64,000 bases of DNA from Sphingobacterium sp. HMA12 (GTDB taxonomy: Bacteria; Bacteroidota; Bacteroidia; Sphingobacteriales; Sphingobacteriaceae). The stretch lies in assembly GCF_002933815.1 (NCBI RefSeq), contig NZ_BEYR01000003.1, positions 62,001 through 126,000 on the forward strand. The letters are read 5' to 3'. The notes below the pieces were generated by a model, which saw nothing but the letters and a program-made list of their open reading frames with translations, made no database searches and was not told where the DNA came from. The position numbers were made by a program, and so were the translations under genes. Below are positions 46,137 to 55,290 of this stretch, in pieces (the first letter of the stretch is position 1; every line of letters starts with the position of its first letter).

Positions 46137-47198
46137 TTACTCGTCTGATAAACCTATCAATTTTCGGTTCAGGTTGTCATCGGGACCGGCAGATGCAAAA
46201 TCGTCGAACGCATGATCACTTACCCGAATAATGTAATCCTTAATATGTTGTGCGCCTTCACGGGCCCCATCCTCGGAGTTTTTAAAGGCACATTCCCATT
46301 CCAGAACTGCCCAGCCCTGAAAATCATATTGCGTCAGTTTGGTAAAGATCGCCTTGAAATCGACCTGCCCATCGCCAATGGAACGGAAACGGCCAGCCCG
46401 AGCTTGCCAATTTTGATAACCACCATATACACCTTGGCGGCCAGATGGATTGAATTCAGCATCTTTTACATGGAACATTTTGATCCGTTCGTGATAGATG
46501 TCGATGAATTGCAGGTAGTCAAGGCATTGCAGTACAAAATGGGAAGGATCGTATAGGATATTTGCCCGTTTATGATAATTGACTTTTGCCAGGAACATGT
46601 CGAAGGTGACACCATCGTGCAGATCTTCACCCGGATGGAGTTCATAGCAGAGATCCACATCGTATTGTTCGCAGGCATCCAATATGGGGAGCCACATTTT
46701 TGCGAGTGCAGTGAACCCTGTTTCCACCAGATTCTCCGGACGTTGCGGCCAAGGATAAACGTAAGGCCAAAGAAATGCACCGCTAAACGTTGCAAGGGCC
46801 TTCAGTCCGAAGTTATGAGAGGCTTTGATTGCGTAATGGAGCTGCTGTACAGCCCATTGCTGCCGCTCTTTGGGATTATTATGCAGATCTGGCGGCGCGA
46901 ATGAGTCAAATAACGGGTCAAAAGAAGGGTTTACAGCAATCAGCTGCCCTTGGAGATGTGTGGACAGTTCGGTGATCTCCAAGCCGTAGGATTGTACAGT
47001 AGTCTTGAGCTGCAATGCATAGTCTTTATCTTCAGCAGCTCTCTGGAGATCGATCAATCGCGCATCCCAGGTAGGTATCTGGATACCTTTGTAACCGATC
47101 GAGGCAGCCCATTCACAGATGTCTTCCAAGGTATTGAACGGAGCGTTGTCGCCGGCAAATTGCGCTAAAAAAATAGCAGGTCCTTTAATTGTTGTCAT
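46137..47198 (-). CDS. Sugar phosphate isomerase/epimerase (TIM barrel)
   Basis: 353 residues of the AP-endonuclease-2-like barrel. Metal-site residues are visible in LCYELHPGEDLHDG, ILYDPSHFVLQ, MFHVKDAEF and AVLEWECAF. It has no signal peptide, so unlike the 37.6-kb paralogue it should act in the cytoplasm. It sits in the sugar oxidation operon between the subunit-3 gene and Gfo/Idh, and probably isomerises the keto-sugar made by its neighbours. Confidence 0.9.
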   Translation of the reverse strand: MTTIKGPAIFLAQFAGDNAPFNTLEDICEWAASIGYKGIQIPTWDARLIDLQRAAEDKDYALQLKTTVQSYGLEITELSTHLQGQLIAVNPSFDPLFDSFAPPDLHNNPKERQQWAVQQLHYAIKASHNFGLKALATFSGAFLWPYVYPWPQRPENLVETGFTALAKMWLPILDACEQYDVDLCYELHPGEDLHDGVTFDMFLAKVNYHKRANILYDPSHFVLQCLDYLQFIDIYHERIKMFHVKDAEFNPSGRQGVYGGYQNWQARAGRFRSIGDGQVDFKAIFTKLTQYDFQGWAVLEWECAFKNSEDGAREGAQHIKDYIIRVSDHAFDDFASAGPDDNLNRKLIGLSDE

Positions 47199-47255
47199 AA
47201 ATCTTTTTTTATGTAAATAAGGTTGTCCATAGGGGCGACCTTATATTTTTCTGTT

Positions 47256-47828
47256 TTAAGCCCAGGCTTTATCTCCTTTTTTATAGGGGACATCGCCCTC
47301 ATAACGACCGGGAGCCTGGTTATAACGGAGTGCCTGTTTATAACCAATTTCAGAAGAGAAATATCCCAGGAGAGTCAGCTGTTTGAACATGGTGTAATAA
47401 TGATTGGGTGCTGCTCCTTTTTTTTGTGCATACTCTTTTGCTTCTTTGTCAATAGCAGTCAGTAAGGTAAGCCGCTGCTCTGGCGTGGCTTCTACGAATC
47501 CCAGATGATGCATTTTTTTAGAGGCTGCATCCAATTTTTCCATCCCTTCGAGAAATACTTGCTGATCTGCTACCTCGTAGCAGTCATTCACCATGACTGC
47601 CATAAAAGTACCTACTTTTGCTGCTTTGGCACCTGGGCTTTTGTTTGTCGTCGGGAGTATGGTGTCTGCCACCTCATCCAAAAATACGATTTGCTGCGGA
47701 GTTAACTTGAGGCGTTCCTTAAGGTCACGTTCTTTGCTGGAGCTGCAGCCCGTTAGAAAGGCATTACCGCCAATCACGGTTCCGCCTGTAAGCAGGGCAA
47801 TCATTTTTAAAAGTGTTCTTCTTTCCAT
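47256..47828 (-). CDS. Gluconate 2-dehydrogenase subunit 3-like protein
   Basis: 190 residues from the ATG at 47828, 4 bases after the GMC stop. ERRTLLKMIALLTGG looks like a twin-arginine signal and is followed by a lipobox-like LTGCSS, suggesting a Tat-exported lipoprotein. The family acts as accessory subunit of GMC sugar dehydrogenases, as the gene order here supports. The final residues are rich in Tyr, Asp and Gly. Confidence 0.85.
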   Translation of the reverse strand: MERRTLLKMIALLTGGTVIGGNAFLTGCSSSKERDLKERLKLTPQQIVFLDEVADTILPTTNKSPGAKAAKVGTFMAVMVNDCYEVADQQVFLEGMEKLDAASKKMHHLGFVEATPEQRLTLLTAIDKEAKEYAQKKGAAPNHYYTMFKQLTLLGYFSSEIGYKQALRYNQAPGRYEGDVPYKKGDKAWA

Positions 47829-47832
47829 TGGC

Positions 47833-49512
47833 TTAGCTATTGTTTTTCTTAAGCTCACTGACGGCATGATCTACCGCCCTTGCAGTCAGTGCCATATAAG
47901 TCAGTGAAGGATTTTGGCAACCGGAGGAGGTCATGCAGGCGCCATCGGTGACATATACATTGAGACAATCCCATACTTGATTCCACTTGTTGAGTACTGA
48001 GGTTTTGGGATCCAGTCCCATTCTTGCGGTTCCCATTTCGTGGATACCATGTCCCATGGCGTGGCCACTATCCCAAGTGTTCACATTTTTTACTCCCGCA
48101 ATAGTCAGCATGGCTTTCATTTCTTCCTGCATATCTTTCCGCATCTTCAGCTCATTCTCTTTCAGCTCAGCATCCATGGCCAGTACTGGCAATCCCCATT
48201 TATCCTTTCGCTCTTTGTCCAGTGCGATTTTATTATCGTGGTAAGGGAGTATTTCGCCGAAAGCGGTAGCGCCGATAGTCCACTGACCAGGTTCGGTGAG
48301 CGCATCTTTGAAATCACCGCCAATATTGAGTTCGGCAACCTCTCTGCCCCAACCTTCACGACTGGCGCCACCCTGGTAACCGAAACCACGTAGGTAGTCT
48401 CTTTTGTCGTTGCCTATATTGACAAATCGGGGAATATAAAAGCCATTGGCTCTCTTACCGAATATATACCTGTCTTCGTAGCCTTCCACGATCCCAGAAG
48501 CACCGATGTTGTAATGATGGTCCATCACATTATGTCCTAGTTCGCCACTGCTACTGCCCAAACCATCGGGCCAGATGTCTGTTGCGGAGTTGAATAAGAT
48601 CCAGGTGCTGTTGAGAGCCGATGCGCATAGAAAGACCACTTTACTTTTGAATTCATAGGTTTGGTTGGTCTCGGTGTCCAACACCTCTACACCGCTAGCC
48701 TTTTTTGTATTTTTATCATAGAGGACCTGCCGAACCAGCGAGTAGGGCCGGACGGTGAGGTTGCCCGTTTTCATTGCAGCGGGCAAAGTAGAAGACTGTG
48801 TGCTGAAATAGCCCCCGAAAGGGCATCCTTCCCAGCATCGATTTCTAAATTGACATTTCGACCGGCCAGGAATCAGGGCTGTTAGGTTTGCCGTTCGTCC
48901 AATGATCAGGTGTCGCTTGTCTCCATATTCTTGTTTAATACGTTTGGCTACATCCTTTTCGACGCAGTTCAGCTCCATTGGGGGGAGAAACTGTCCGTCG
49001 GGCAGATGTGCGATATTTTCTATGGATCCGCTGATGCCGGCAAATTTTTCAACATGGTCATACCAAGGGGCAATATTATTATAGCCAATGGGCCAAGATA
49101 CAGCAATTCCCTCCCTTTCATTGGCTTCAAAGTCCATTTGGCTAAACCTATAAGATTGCCGTCCCCATAAAGTAGAACGCCCGCCCATGCGGTAGCTGCG
49201 CCACCAGGTAAAAGGCTTCAATTCAGTATAAGGACAGTCCTCCTCATTCACCCAACCGTCCATCACGGCCTCTGAGGCAGCCCAGCCACGATGGATAACG
49301 GGATACTTCTTTTTCTGTTCTGTAGTGGTACGTCCGCGGTGCGGGAGATCCCATGGTTCGCGTAAGGCAGATTTATAATCTTTGACATGCTCGTAGGGGC
49401 CTCCACGTTCCAGCATCAGGACTTTTAAGCCCTTTTCACAAAGCTCTTTTGCAGCCCATCCGCCACTGATGCCAGAGCCTACGACGATGGCATCATAGGT
49501 ATTAGCTTCCAT
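47833..49512 (-). CDS. GMC family sugar dehydrogenase
   Basis: 559 residues, FAD-dependent. DAIVVGSGISGGWAAKELCE is the N-terminal dinucleotide fold, and HEMGTARMG with GHAMGHGI near the end supplies the catalytic His region. Two cysteines in RNRCWEGCPFGG resemble the cysteine pair seen in gluconate/fructose dehydrogenase large subunits. With the subunit-3 partner it probably oxidises a sugar to a keto-sugar. First gene of the operon, facing an AraC regulator across 232 bases. Confidence 0.9.
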   Translation of the reverse strand: MEANTYDAIVVGSGISGGWAAKELCEKGLKVLMLERGGPYEHVKDYKSALREPWDLPHRGRTTTEQKKKYPVIHRGWAASEAVMDGWVNEEDCPYTELKPFTWWRSYRMGGRSTLWGRQSYRFSQMDFEANEREGIAVSWPIGYNNIAPWYDHVEKFAGISGSIENIAHLPDGQFLPPMELNCVEKDVAKRIKQEYGDKRHLIIGRTANLTALIPGRSKCQFRNRCWEGCPFGGYFSTQSSTLPAAMKTGNLTVRPYSLVRQVLYDKNTKKASGVEVLDTETNQTYEFKSKVVFLCASALNSTWILFNSATDIWPDGLGSSSGELGHNVMDHHYNIGASGIVEGYEDRYIFGKRANGFYIPRFVNIGNDKRDYLRGFGYQGGASREGWGREVAELNIGGDFKDALTEPGQWTIGATAFGEILPYHDNKIALDKERKDKWGLPVLAMDAELKENELKMRKDMQEEMKAMLTIAGVKNVNTWDSGHAMGHGIHEMGTARMGLDPKTSVLNKWNQVWDCLNVYVTDGACMTSSGCQNPSLTYMALTARAVDHAVSELKKNNS

Positions 49513-49744
49513 ACTTGATTCTTACTGAGGTTGAGTTCATAATTTTATTTTGGTTTATTTTTTTATGCGATAGCCGCATACAGTTCACATTTGGTTCCCT
49601 TGTCTTATGATAAATTTACAGTATCCCCCGAGCATCTTTCAACTGCTATTTGGTTGAAAAAATATGCTATCTTGCTATTTGTTGTGTTTATAATCGTATA
49701 TTATGTGTTCAGATAGCAGATGTATTCGCTAGTAGATTTTTATA

Positions 49745-50593
49745 ATGAAAACACTGATCCAGAAAATACATGTTGAAGAACAGTATTCTTTTGCCTGTCG
49801 AACGTACAGGACACCAACTTTTGAAACCGCCTGGCATAGGCATCCCGAGTGTGAACTGATTGTGATTACAGAGGGAAATGGTACTGCACTTATCGGTGAT
49901 TATATCGGTGATTATAAACAAGGAGATGTGTTTTTCCTTGGCTCGGATCTACCGCATTGGTTCCGCAAATCAAAGCCGGATGCTGTGGGGAGTGCGATTG
50001 TTGTTCATTTTCTAAAGGATTTTTGGGGAGCGGGATTTCTGGCCCTGCCCGAGATGCATGTGATCGCGGGCTTATTGAAAAATGACAGCACGGGAATCCA
50101 GCTTATGGGGGGGCTTTCGAATGAGATTGATCTTATGATCCGTCAAATTGAAAATACGGAGGGGCTTGAACGTATCCAGCTATTATTGAGCTGTATGCAG
50201 AGGATTGGGGCATCCGAGGAACAAAAAGTGATCACCATGGCTTTTGATACAATCGCAGGCCGTGAGGAAAATATCGTTATCGAAGCAATAATAGATTATT
50301 CCTTCAAGAATTTCTTAAATCCTATTTCTTTAGAAGAGGTTGCTGCCAGCACGAACATGTCTATTTCGGCATTTTGTCGCTTTTTCAAAAAGAACATTAA
50401 AAAGAGTTATTTTGATTTTATCAAGGAGCTCCGGATTGGTCATGCCTGCAAACTGTTGCGTGATACGGATCGGCCTATTTTGGACATCTGCTACAATAGT
50501 GGCTATAACAGCTGGGCACATTTCAGCAAACAATTTAAGGTGGTGACAAAAGTATCACCCTTAAAGTATAGAAAACAGTTTCGTACGGGGTAG
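49745..50593 (+). CDS. AraC-family regulator divergent from the sugar oxidation operon
   Basis: 282 residues. The N-terminal cupin sensor (about 15-150) contains WHRHPECELIVITEG and GDVFFLGSDLPHW. Two HTH motifs (about 185-280; LEEVAASTNMSISAFCRFFK and ILDICYNSGYNSWAHFSKQF) form the AraC DNA-binding part. It probably binds a sugar and controls the divergent GMC-Gfo/Idh operon. It ends 17 bases before repeat copy A. Confidence 0.9.
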   Translation: MKTLIQKIHVEEQYSFACRTYRTPTFETAWHRHPECELIVITEGNGTALIGDYIGDYKQGDVFFLGSDLPHWFRKSKPDAVGSAIVVHFLKDFWGAGFLALPEMHVIAGLLKNDSTGIQLMGGLSNEIDLMIRQIENTEGLERIQLLLSCMQRIGASEEQKVITMAFDTIAGREENIVIEAIIDYSFKNFLNPISLEEVAASTNMSISAFCRFFKKNIKKSYFDFIKELRIGHACKLLRDTDRPILDICYNSGYNSWAHFSKQFKVVTKVSPLKYRKQFRTG

Positions 50594-50610
50594 CGGCTTT
50601 TCTAGTGCAT

Positions 50611-50779
50611 GTCACAAGAGTTCTATAGAATCTTTAGTGCCTTTATTACAGTTTATAAAAAAGATGAAAACAGGCAAATAGAATTATAGGAGATTTTCCT
50701 ATGTAAATCTATCTGCCTGTTTTTGTTTATCCAAATCCTAAAGTTAGGAGAAATGTAGCTTTGTTTCTTTGTTATCAAG
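50611..50779 (+). repeat. Repeat copy A (decayed), start of the accessory region
   Basis: Shares with copies B and C the run AGTGCCTTTATTACAGTTTAT, the hairpin arms AAAACAGGCA and TGCCTGTTTT (50667-50723), and GTTTAT. Then GTTAGGAGAAATGTA stands where B has the mini-protein start GTTATGAGAAATGTA: the ATG has become AGG. A few residues (RNVALF) remain before the frame is lost. The first long terminator hairpin of B and C is missing. It fills most of the gap 50594-50912. Confidence 0.75.
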
Positions 50780-50912
50780 CACATTGGATATATAGCCTAT
50801 GGGTTTGTTCACCGAGTCTATAAAATTAATCGAAGTACATTAAGTAATAGAGTATCTCCAAAAGATACTCTAAACCCCATTTGTAGAACATGGAGAAAGA
50901 AAAGTAGGGCTT

Positions 50913-51557
50913 TTATCGATTAGGATACAATGTAGGCCCAGTTATTCCTTTTCTTCTAAAACTCTCTTCGTTTCTTAAAAAATGATTTTTACTTACTTTA
51001 TTGAGATACTCCTCAATGCTTTCTAGATTAACCAAACTTCTTCTCTTGTTAAGGTTGTCTATATCTTCTACATCTTGGACAAATGCTTGACAGGAATCAG
51101 TACGATAAGAGACTTGGGTACCGTAAAGTTGCTTTTCACCAGCACGGATCTTTATTCTATCAACAAGATATGCATAGTAGGTGGAATGTGCATTTTTCCG
51201 TTTCACTTGAACCTCCATTTTTTTTAAAACTTGTTTTTGAAAATCTGGCCATTTATCACAATGCTGAACTATGAGCCAAAAGCTCTTACTTCCCGTCTCG
51301 CCAACCAAATCAAAACCTGGGAAACCGTATTTATCAAAAATTCTTTTAGCTTCCTTGTAATTTACTGTCGCTATACTATCAATTAGAGCCATGTGTTGCT
51401 CACTACCGGACTTAATGTTTTTAGGTGGTGATTGCATGATTTGTTGATCAATTTCGGCCATTTGGATCAATTTTTTTGAAAGAATAGAATCGCCTTTTGA
51501 GTAACAGAAAAGAGAAATAAGCGTTTGAAATGCAATTAATAAAATAAATTTCTTCAT
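50913..51557 (-). CDS. Secreted DUF6624 protein
   Basis: 214 residues with a signal peptide (MKKFILLIAFQTLISLFCYS). The DUF6624 pattern is present: KYGFPGFDLVGETGSKSFWL, then IVQHCDKWPDFQKQVL and EKQLYGTQVSY. The function is unknown. It lies between repeat copies A and B, in a distinctly AT-rich stretch, and its stop is 134 bases before copy A. Confidence 0.8.
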   Translation of the reverse strand: MKKFILLIAFQTLISLFCYSKGDSILSKKLIQMAEIDQQIMQSPPKNIKSGSEQHMALIDSIATVNYKEAKRIFDKYGFPGFDLVGETGSKSFWLIVQHCDKWPDFQKQVLKKMEVQVKRKNAHSTYYAYLVDRIKIRAGEKQLYGTQVSYRTDSCQAFVQDVEDIDNLNKRRSLVNLESIEEYLNKVSKNHFLRNEESFRRKGITGPTLYPNR

Positions 51558-51708
51558 TACAATATGTTTATTTTTGAACAGTTTTACCGAATTTAATCAA
51601 AATTGTAGAAAATTTATTTTGTATATTGCTTTACAAAGTAAAAACAAACCATTTAAATAAACTTTAGAAACCATATACGCAATAAATTATAATAAATATC
51701 TTTTAATT

Positions 51709-52791
51709 ATGATCTTTATAAACCGATTTCTTTTAATGACCTTAACGACATTTGTATGCAGGCTTGGACATTGCCAAATAAATCAAATGTTAAAAGGTGA
51801 AATCGCACATGGAGAAACAAAATCAGACAGTATCTACCTTAAACAGGATATTTTTATACCTTCAAGATATTATGAACCTGTTGTAAAATAAACTAAAATA
51901 TCGAACAATACTTTTACTTTCAATACCTCCATTACCTATCCACAGATGTATTTTACTTACCTTTCAGAAGATAAGGATATTTTATCTTTTAGACCTGGTG
52001 CGTTTTTTATTGATAATAAAGATTCGAAACTCATTTTTGATTATCAGAACGGAGAAAATGGATATATATTAAATGAAACAGGTACAGAATATCGGAATAA
52101 ATTCCAGCCTTTTCTTAAAGCCCATTTTAATACCGATGACAATCCGCGATTTTATATTCGTTTATCTTCAGAGAATTCCTTTAAAGTAGACTCTGTATAT
52201 GCGCAATATATCCTGGCGAACCCCGATTCATATGTGGCTTTGTGGCATGTAGTGCAAAGGTTTTTTATAAAGGGGCATAGTTCCGAACGTGAAGCTACAT
52301 TGAATTTATTTTCCGCTAAAATAAAAGAAACAAAACTATGGAAACTTTTAAATAACGATATGCATAATGCATTGATTAAAGAAAACCATCCATTTCCTCA
52401 AATTGAGCTTAAGAATGAAGATTTCGCATTGAAAAAAGTATATATTCCTAAAAATAAAGTGGTGGTTGTGGACTTCTGGTTCAATAACTGCAAACCTTGT
52501 TTAGCTGCTTTCCCAAAGTTAATTGATCTTTACCAGAAATACAAAGATAAGGGTTTTGAAATTATAGGAGTATCAACAGATCGAAGTGAGAGGGTTAAAA
52601 ACTGGAAGAAAGTCATCCAAGACCATCAACTTCCATGGGTGCAGTATCTTGACGAAAATGCAGTTAAAGCCTCTGAAATGTATATTAGTCTATATCCAAC
52701 TGCTATACTTATTGATAAAAAAGGTAACATAGTAAATAAAAAAGCTTCACTACAAGATATCGAAACGTTTTTAATAAAAGAGTTGAATTGA
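51709..52791 (+). pseudogene. TlpA-like thiol-disulfide oxidoreductase broken by one stop codon
   Basis: One continuous frame of 361 codons contains a single TAA (after YYEPVVK, 51889-51891). Before it are a signal peptide and the start of a DUF4369-like domain. After it comes the rest of that domain and a thioredoxin/AhpC-TSA fold with redox site FNNCKPCLAAFP and STDRSERVKNWKK. The halves clearly belong together. The product should be a periplasmic thiol reductase. The TAA could be a recent mutation, a sequencing error or read through; the 281-residue downstream part would lack a signal peptide. Confidence 0.75.
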
Positions 52792-53139
52792 AACAACTGT
52801 TGGTTATAAATCATATAACTGATTTATATAATTATTAATTTAGTTCAGGTTCTCCAATTTATTTAAAATATTATTTAATTCTTTAGGCCATTCTGTTCAT
52901 ATATTTAAAAATAGTCCCATTTCTAAATATTAGCCTCAAGCTGTACTCGATTTGTAAACAAAGCTTAGATGCTGAATCCTTGAGGAGAAATCGAACTCTG
53001 GAAAAACGGTAGCAGAGTGGCTGCAAACTCATTTTTTGCGTCATTGATAACCAAAGCCTAAATAATTTTGTTAAAATTTTCGAACTCTAAATGGATGTGC
53101 TTTAATAGCTTGGTACATAGTTTTTTATGGGTATAAAAA

Positions 53140-53169
53140 AAGGAGACACTTTCTGTTAAGTGTCTCCTT
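53140..53169 (-). terminator. Hairpin 1 of copy B: minus-strand intrinsic terminator
   Basis: A perfect 12-bp stem (AAGGAGACACTT / AAGTGTCTCCTT) with a 6-base loop, followed on the minus strand by a 7-T run. It would end transcripts coming from the operon 53583-58343. The identical stem is in copy C. Confidence 0.8.
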
Positions 53170-53231
53170 AAGTGGGGTCACGGGAGGTCAATAGAACCTT
53201 TAGTGTCTTTATTAGAGTTTATTAAGAAGAT

Positions 53232-53290
53232 AAAAACAGGCAAATAGAATTATTTGGGATTACCCAATGTAGTTCTATTTGCCTGTTTTT
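53232..53290. terminator. Hairpin 2 of copy B, just before the mini-protein gene
   Basis: A perfect 18-bp stem (AAAAACAGGCAAATAGAA with TTCTATTTGCCTGTTTTT) around a loop that contains GGGATTACCC. It ends in T runs on both strands, so it can terminate in either direction. It lies 22 bases before the ATG and may act as an attenuator. Confidence 0.65.
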
Positions 53291-53311
53291 GTTTATCTAA
53301 ATTTTAATGTT

Positions 53312-53461
53312 ATGAGAAATGTAATTTTATTTATTATTATCAATATAGTTGTGGTTATAGGAAACTTTGCGGCACTCAGTATGAAAAATCCTTTGATTGG
53401 ATTTACTATAGTAATTGTAGCGTGGATTTGGCTTTTAAATAAGTCTTTTCCGCCATCTTAG
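53312..53461 (+). CDS. 49-residue two-TM mini protein, paralogue 1
   Basis: ATG at 53312; an in-frame start upstream lies inside hairpin 2 and is not credible. Two hydrophobic helices (about 4-22 and 29-43) are joined by ALSMKNPLIGF, and the tail is NKSFPPS. It is 29 of 48 residues identical, without gaps, to the 48-aa protein at 59070; coding-type conservation between copies supports a real gene. Unknown function; size and hydrophobicity resemble type I toxin peptides and small membrane modulators. Confidence 0.7.
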   Translation: MRNVILFIIINIVVVIGNFAALSMKNPLIGFTIVIVAWIWLLNKSFPPS

Positions 53462-53582
53462 GATTTTTTCCACTACCAGAATAATAGAACGGCCAATTTT
53501 AAGCAATTTGATTTTCAGGAACAGTTAGTATAAACTCGATAATCCCCTGAGAATACCTAAAAACCTTTTTGCTCAATATAGT

Positions 53583-54485
53583 TTATTGGTCAAGCCAATG
53601 AACTATATTGAGCAAAAATTGGGCATTCTGTTTTGCGGCCGGATAGTTCATTCCTCTTTTTTCACTTTTTATGCCATGGAGCTGTGCCGAAAAAGGAGCG
53701 CCGTCTCCGAATATCACAATCCTTCCTTTCCCAAACCGAAGATAAGCACCGTTTGCGAATCCTTTACCCGACAATCGGGGAATATAGTCTGGAATAGGCC
53801 TTTTTATCTGATTCGCATCGTTAGGTAGATAAATTTCATATTCTTCATTCAATAAAGAAATAATATTTGCGTTCGTTGGGACGATAAATCCTGTTCCTCC
53901 CCAGCACATGATACTGTCTATTTCTTTACCTGATCCAGTGGTTATTTCGTTGGATAACAGTGTTTCTCTATCCTTTGAAAAGATTTCGGGACGTCCATTC
54001 TTAGGTAAGGCAAAGCCGTTTACGATATGAATGCCAAATGCCGCACCAAGCTTTTGCACGGAACCTCCGCAGGGCATGTGGTCGGTAACTAGAAATAAGC
54101 TTCCACCATCAGATACCCATTGACGAAGCGTTTCTATCTCCCGATCGGTAAAGGCAGAGTAGGTGGGTAATTTCCAGTTTTCCGGATTATATAAGGCATT
54201 TATACTGATATAGATTTTCACTTCCTTTAATTGATCGTAAGAGATTTTTTCTTTAGCACTTCGGAGACGATATCCGTCAGCCTGCAGGAGATGTGAAAAA
54301 GCGGCATAAGCACCTCTCAAAGTAACCGGATTGTTATGTGCCTCGTCAAATAGGAGTAGAGGTCCATCACCGATCCGGTGGTGCGGATCGGTGATGGGAT
54401 AATGAAACTGTTCATCTGCTACCTGTTGGGCGCTAAGCTGAGCTATACCCAGCAGCAGGAGTAAGCTGGCAATAAATCTGTTCAT
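53583..54485 (-). CDS. Secreted DUF4350-like / GATase-fold protein
   Basis: 300 residues with a signal peptide (RFIASLLLLLGIAQLSAQQ). The core has LLFDEAHNNPVTLRGAYAAF, LRQWVSDGGSLFLVTDHMP and GKGRIVIFGDGAPFSA, a glutamine-amidotransferase-like fold as in DUF4350/GldG-like proteins, but no catalytic Cys is evident. Last gene of the operon 58343-53583, 18 bases after its neighbour. The role is unknown. Confidence 0.75.
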   Translation of the reverse strand: MNRFIASLLLLLGIAQLSAQQVADEQFHYPITDPHHRIGDGPLLLFDEAHNNPVTLRGAYAAFSHLLQADGYRLRSAKEKISYDQLKEVKIYISINALYNPENWKLPTYSAFTDREIETLRQWVSDGGSLFLVTDHMPCGGSVQKLGAAFGIHIVNGFALPKNGRPEIFSKDRETLLSNEITTGSGKEIDSIMCWGGTGFIVPTNANIISLLNEEYEIYLPNDANQIKRPIPDYIPRLSGKGFANGAYLRFGKGRIVIFGDGAPFSAQLHGIKSEKRGMNYPAAKQNAQFLLNIVHWLDQ

Positions 54486-54503
54486 ATTATTTTTTGAATA
54501 GGA

Positions 54504-55199
54504 TTATTGGTCAGTCTTTATCCAAACATCATTTTCGAAACACTGCATCTGCTCTATCTTTCCATTGGCAACAGAAAATGTCAATGGAAAGGTACCATCA
54601 TCATTGAGGAAGAAAAATTCCGAGCGTGGGGTAAATGAAATTATTTTGTTATCCCACAATTGTGTAAGCGTTAAGCCTGTTGAGGAGGGATCTATTTGAA
54701 TCTTAAAGTTGTTGTCATTTTCCTTTAGGTAAGTTCCGGCAAGCTGTTTCAGTTGAGATGCGGTTAGAATCGCAATTTTATTCGGGTCAAATGGCACGCG
54801 CTCACATACAATTCTGCCCAGGATCTTGGTTTGGCTAAAATCGCCGGAACTATTCTTTAAAAATTCTATGGCATATCCTTCGTTTTTGGATTCAAAATGC
54901 GTGTCATCTTTACGGACCAGCTGATATCTTTTTTTCTGATCCCACAGCTGTGTGGCATACAGGTTATTATCGTGCTCCTCGAAAGCAATGAAAGCTACTT
55001 TATTGGGTAGCTGGTAGTAGCCTTGAAATGATTTTAGCGGAACCAACTGTTGTTGCTGGGGGGTATCCTTAGGGGCGGACTGGGCAAGTGTATCAATCGA
55101 AACAAAAAGACAACATGCTCCCACCAGAAGACCATATGTTGCTTTGGAAAATTGGCGGATCGCTCTCGAGTATCCGCTTGGTTTGGTGTATTGTATCAT
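54504..55199 (-). CDS. Exported protein with two DUF3471-like repeats
   Basis: 231 residues. A long positively charged N-terminus and a TM/signal (about 22-40) precede two similar beta segments, SFQGYYQLPNKVAFIAFEEHDNNLYATQLW and QLAGTYLKENDNNFK..LTLTQLW, of the type found at the end of serine hydrolases. They suggest binding of a ligand, perhaps with the hydrolase encoded upstream. Confidence 0.65.
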   Translation of the reverse strand: MIQYTKPSGYSRAIRQFSKATYGLLVGACCLFVSIDTLAQSAPKDTPQQQQLVPLKSFQGYYQLPNKVAFIAFEEHDNNLYATQLWDQKKRYQLVRKDDTHFESKNEGYAIEFLKNSSGDFSQTKILGRIVCERVPFDPNKIAILTASQLKQLAGTYLKENDNNFKIQIDPSSTGLTLTQLWDNKIISFTPRSEFFFLNDDGTFPLTFSVANGKIEQMQCFENDVWIKTDQ

Positions 55200-55290
55200 A
55201 ATTTATTTTGTTGATATGATACAAGAGTAGCTCTTTTTGATAGGCTAACCGTCCGAATGGATGCAATCGAACAAACTTTATTGTGTCTGG

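Larger units (their letters stand above)
52968..53461 (+). repeat. Repeat copy B (494 bp) with mini membrane-protein gene
   Basis: Aligns over its whole length with copy C (58735-59216), with the 3' 350 bases most alike. Parts in order: a T-arm-like stretch (GGAGAAATCGAACTC), a long AT-rich segment ending in TAGCTTGGTACATAG, terminator hairpin 1, hairpin 2, and the 49-aa gene. It lies 122 bases downstream of the minus-strand stop at 53583. Confidence 0.85.
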
